Source: Tubiluchus corallicola (Eukaryota > Priapulida > Priapulimorpha > Priapulimorphida > Tubiluchidae). Taken from it: 47,500 nt of DNA. Shown here piece after piece: positions 44,651 through 47,500 of the stretch. The DNA is taken from positions 1 to 47,500 of the forward strand of contig JAQGDQ010000822.1 of the NCBI GenBank assembly GCA_030141605.1, written 5' to 3'. The position numbers and the translations under genes are program-made. Under the pieces are notes generated by a model. It was not told the origin of the DNA and made no database searches. It saw nothing but the letters and a program-made list of their open reading frames with translations. Each line of letters starts with the position of its first letter. Position 1 is the first letter of the stretch.

Positions 44651-45044
44651 ATTGAAAAACAAGACTTTTCAGCAGAGCTCTTCAGTGTCTACTTCTGCAA
44701 TTATAGCAAAACATTACGTAAAAGCACAAAACTAAAATTGTTGCTGAAAGCAGCCATGTTTGTTAGTGAATAAAACTAGCCCTTGATTCAGTAGTTAAAA
44801 CAGAGACAAGTTAGTAGCATGTTCTTTTTGTCTACATAAAATTGGATCTTTAAAATTTATGATTATTGCTTCCAAAATTTGAGATGAAAATCTGATCTGC
44901 ACTTGTATATAATTTTGAAATTTGAATCATTGTAATTAACTGCACATGACTGATTGTTGTGAAGATGCTGTGCTTCGGGGCAGATGTAGCTTCGTCTTGT
45001 GTCATAACTGAATTGTGTTATTATTACTGTGGCTGTGCAATTGG

Positions 45045-45066
45045 TTATTATTATTATTATTATTAA

Positions 45067-45160
<94 letters not shown>
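45045..45160 (+). repeat. (ATT)n microsatellite
   Basis: ATT triplets with single interruptions near 45065 and 45117. Confidence 0.97.
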
Positions 45161-45348
45161 TTAATATTTTTCAGTTTATAAAACTGTATAGACATAAACT
45201 GATTATAACACAACATTGTTCATCAGTTTTGAAATAAATTTCTGTTCGAACGTTTAGATGGTCACCAAAATCAGAAGTCAGAAGCTATTTTACACATTAC
45301 GAAGAGCTAACAGGTGATCTAATTTACAAGTATATTGATGTTCTCTCT

Positions 45349-45515
45349 TGTAGCCAGTTATAACCATCTTGCCAGTTTTAACTATCTTCCCAGTTATAAC
45401 CATCTAGTCAGTTTTAACCATCTTGTCAGTTTTAACCATCTTGTCAGTTTTAACCATCTTGCCAGTTTTAACCATCTTGTCAGTTTTAACCATCTTGCTA
45501 CTTTTAAGTTTATCA
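45349..45515 (+). repeat. 18-bp minisatellite, about 9 copies
   Basis: The unit is 'cagttttaaccatcttgt', with TATAAC, CTATCTTC and TAGT variants in the outer copies. The open frame across it (SFNHLV repeats) is artefactual. Confidence 0.95.
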
Positions 45516-45761
45516 CTTCTTGTGCAAGTTGATTAACGTCGCTTTGCTTAGAAAGTTCAAGTATCCTTGTTGAGACCCTTTGATCCTGCTGGCGACATGG
45601 CAATTTTGTACGAAGGCAGAGGAAAGAGTTAACTTTGACAAAAGCAAAGCGAAAGTCAGTCATCGCTTTTTGAACTTTTTTTAAAAATTTGCCTTCGAAA
45701 ACCAGTGCCCTGATTTTATAACGATTTTGCAATTTAAACAGTTGTGTACGTAGTGTCTAGG

Positions 45762-46247
45762 GCCAGGGCCTATTTCATGGGGGGGGGGGGAGTGGGGATA
45801 CTTCCCCTGGGCCTCACCCTCCTGGGGGGCCTCGCACCGAGGTAACATTTTTTGCTTTATGTGAACATACTGCCTCCGCTCTCCCCCTCTCTCTCTCTCT
45901 CTCTCTCTCCCCCCTCTCTCTCTCTCTCTCCCCCTCTCTCTCTCTTGCCGCACGCGCGCCGTTTGCCTTGAGCGGCTCGGTGCCGATGTTCAGCTGTTTT
46001 CAATTTCGGAATTTCTAACACCGAACGATTACCCGATTGCAAGATTGCTATTTGACAAGTATTAAGAACTGGTCTTGAGAATAAATCAGTTTTTCTTTCA
46101 ATTGTTCTTTCCTTTAACAACTGTATAACTCCATATTTTCTCTTTGAAAATGCTTCTCCGGCGTTCTAGCAGTTCAAAAATTTAGTCAATTCAATTCACA
46201 CGCCCCACTTCCCCGGGCCTCGCTTAGGCTGAAATAGGACCTGTCTA
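45762..46247. mobile_element. Possible MITE with inverted TAGGGCC-type ends
   Basis: 'tagggccagggcctatttca' at the left and the complement of 'tgaaataggacctgtcta' at the right are inverted. G-rich and C-rich runs lie just inside each end. No target duplication is evident. The interior has a (TC)n tract at about 45885-45943 and no gene. Confidence 0.4.
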
Positions 46248-46254
46248 GGGCTCT

Positions 46255-46765
46255 TATTTACTGGTAAATGGAACGTTCTACATACATTTCCCCAGTTGAG
46301 TGGAACCAGACTGTGTGTTTTTTCATGACCCGTGGAGTCACTTATTTCAAAAAACAGTAAACGATCCAACGAAAATTTCATCCTGGATTTAAAGATGAAA
46401 ATTCTCAACGTGTACCCAACTAATTTGGTCTTGTTGGTGTTTAACAGAAACAGCAGTAGTTCCTAAATTTGAGATCAAACCCTCAATGAAAAAATTTACT
46501 GAATTTACAGCAAGGATAATACCTTCCCGAGGGCCAACAAAGTTTTTTTCTAATTTTTTTCTGGATGACGTCAGAACAATGGCTTTGCGTCAACAGTTTT
46601 CTAAGCGAAAATTGTCAAAAATAGAACATCTAATTAACTCATCGGTACTCCTCAGGAAGGAAGCGTCCTAAAATATAGCCCACATCATCGTGTACCCCTG
46701 TTCTTCCTCTTTCTAAAGAGCTATATATCTCCTTCCGAGAGTTACACTAAGCGCCGCTAGAACGT
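46255..46765. other. Spacer, no supported gene
   Basis: The short frame at 46486-46671 has no known domain. Confidence 0.35.
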
Positions 46766-46769
46766 TTTT

Positions 46770-47500
<731 letters not shown>

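Overview
The window looks like a gene-poor, repeat-dense piece of an invertebrate animal nuclear genome. The evidence is two metazoan transcription-factor genes with GT-AG introns, many decayed non-LTR retrotransposons, tRNA-derived SINEs, TTAA- and hAT-type non-autonomous DNA transposons, long (ATT)n, (TC)n and (AATAC)n microsatellites, and several minisatellites. A lophotrochozoan such as a mollusc would fit, but the phylum cannot be fixed from this sequence alone.

Host genes. (1) A complete four-exon ETS-family gene on the minus strand (10065-12412) encodes a 338-residue protein with a PNT/SAM domain and a C-terminal ETS domain, closest to SPDEF/PDEF (Drosophila Ets98B-like). Its third intron carries a 463-bp hAT-type MITE with a perfect 8-bp target duplication. 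(2) The last, large exon of a Kruppel-like factor (27689-28849, minus) encodes three C2H2 fingers of the KLF1/2/4/5 type. Its 5' exon(s) were not located. No other open reading frame looks like a host gene; the long ones lie in tandem repeats.

Layout. 1-8216: a near-perfect inverted repeat (arms about 1-2159 and 5321-7499) around a 3.2-kb spacer. The spacer holds a chimeric TTAA MITE, a decayed LINE tail and a 29-copy 42-bp minisatellite. Both array types in this region are bordered by a short module resembling a hammerhead ribozyme. 8217-9760: a 104-bp satellite just downstream of the ETS gene. 10.0-12.6 kb: the ETS gene and a promoter-like region with E-box and CRE motifs. 14.2-25.9 kb: LINE relics, hAT-type MITEs, a 213-bp foldback hairpin, minisatellites and a cluster of RFX X-box-like motifs. 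26.7-28.85 kb: a foldback repeat and the KLF exon. 29.3-47.5 kb: repeated insertions of two TTAA MITE families (A and B), a piggyBac-like relic, several LINE 3' ends, SINE heads, a 5S-rRNA-like relic and long microsatellites.

The two genes have no visible functional link beyond both encoding sequence-specific DNA-binding regulators. The most interesting material is in the repeats: the giant inverted repeat with ribozyme-like modules at array edges, a MITE chimera joining one end of each TTAA family, a nested insertion that supports TTAA targeting, and MITEs that carry CRE/ATF motifs.
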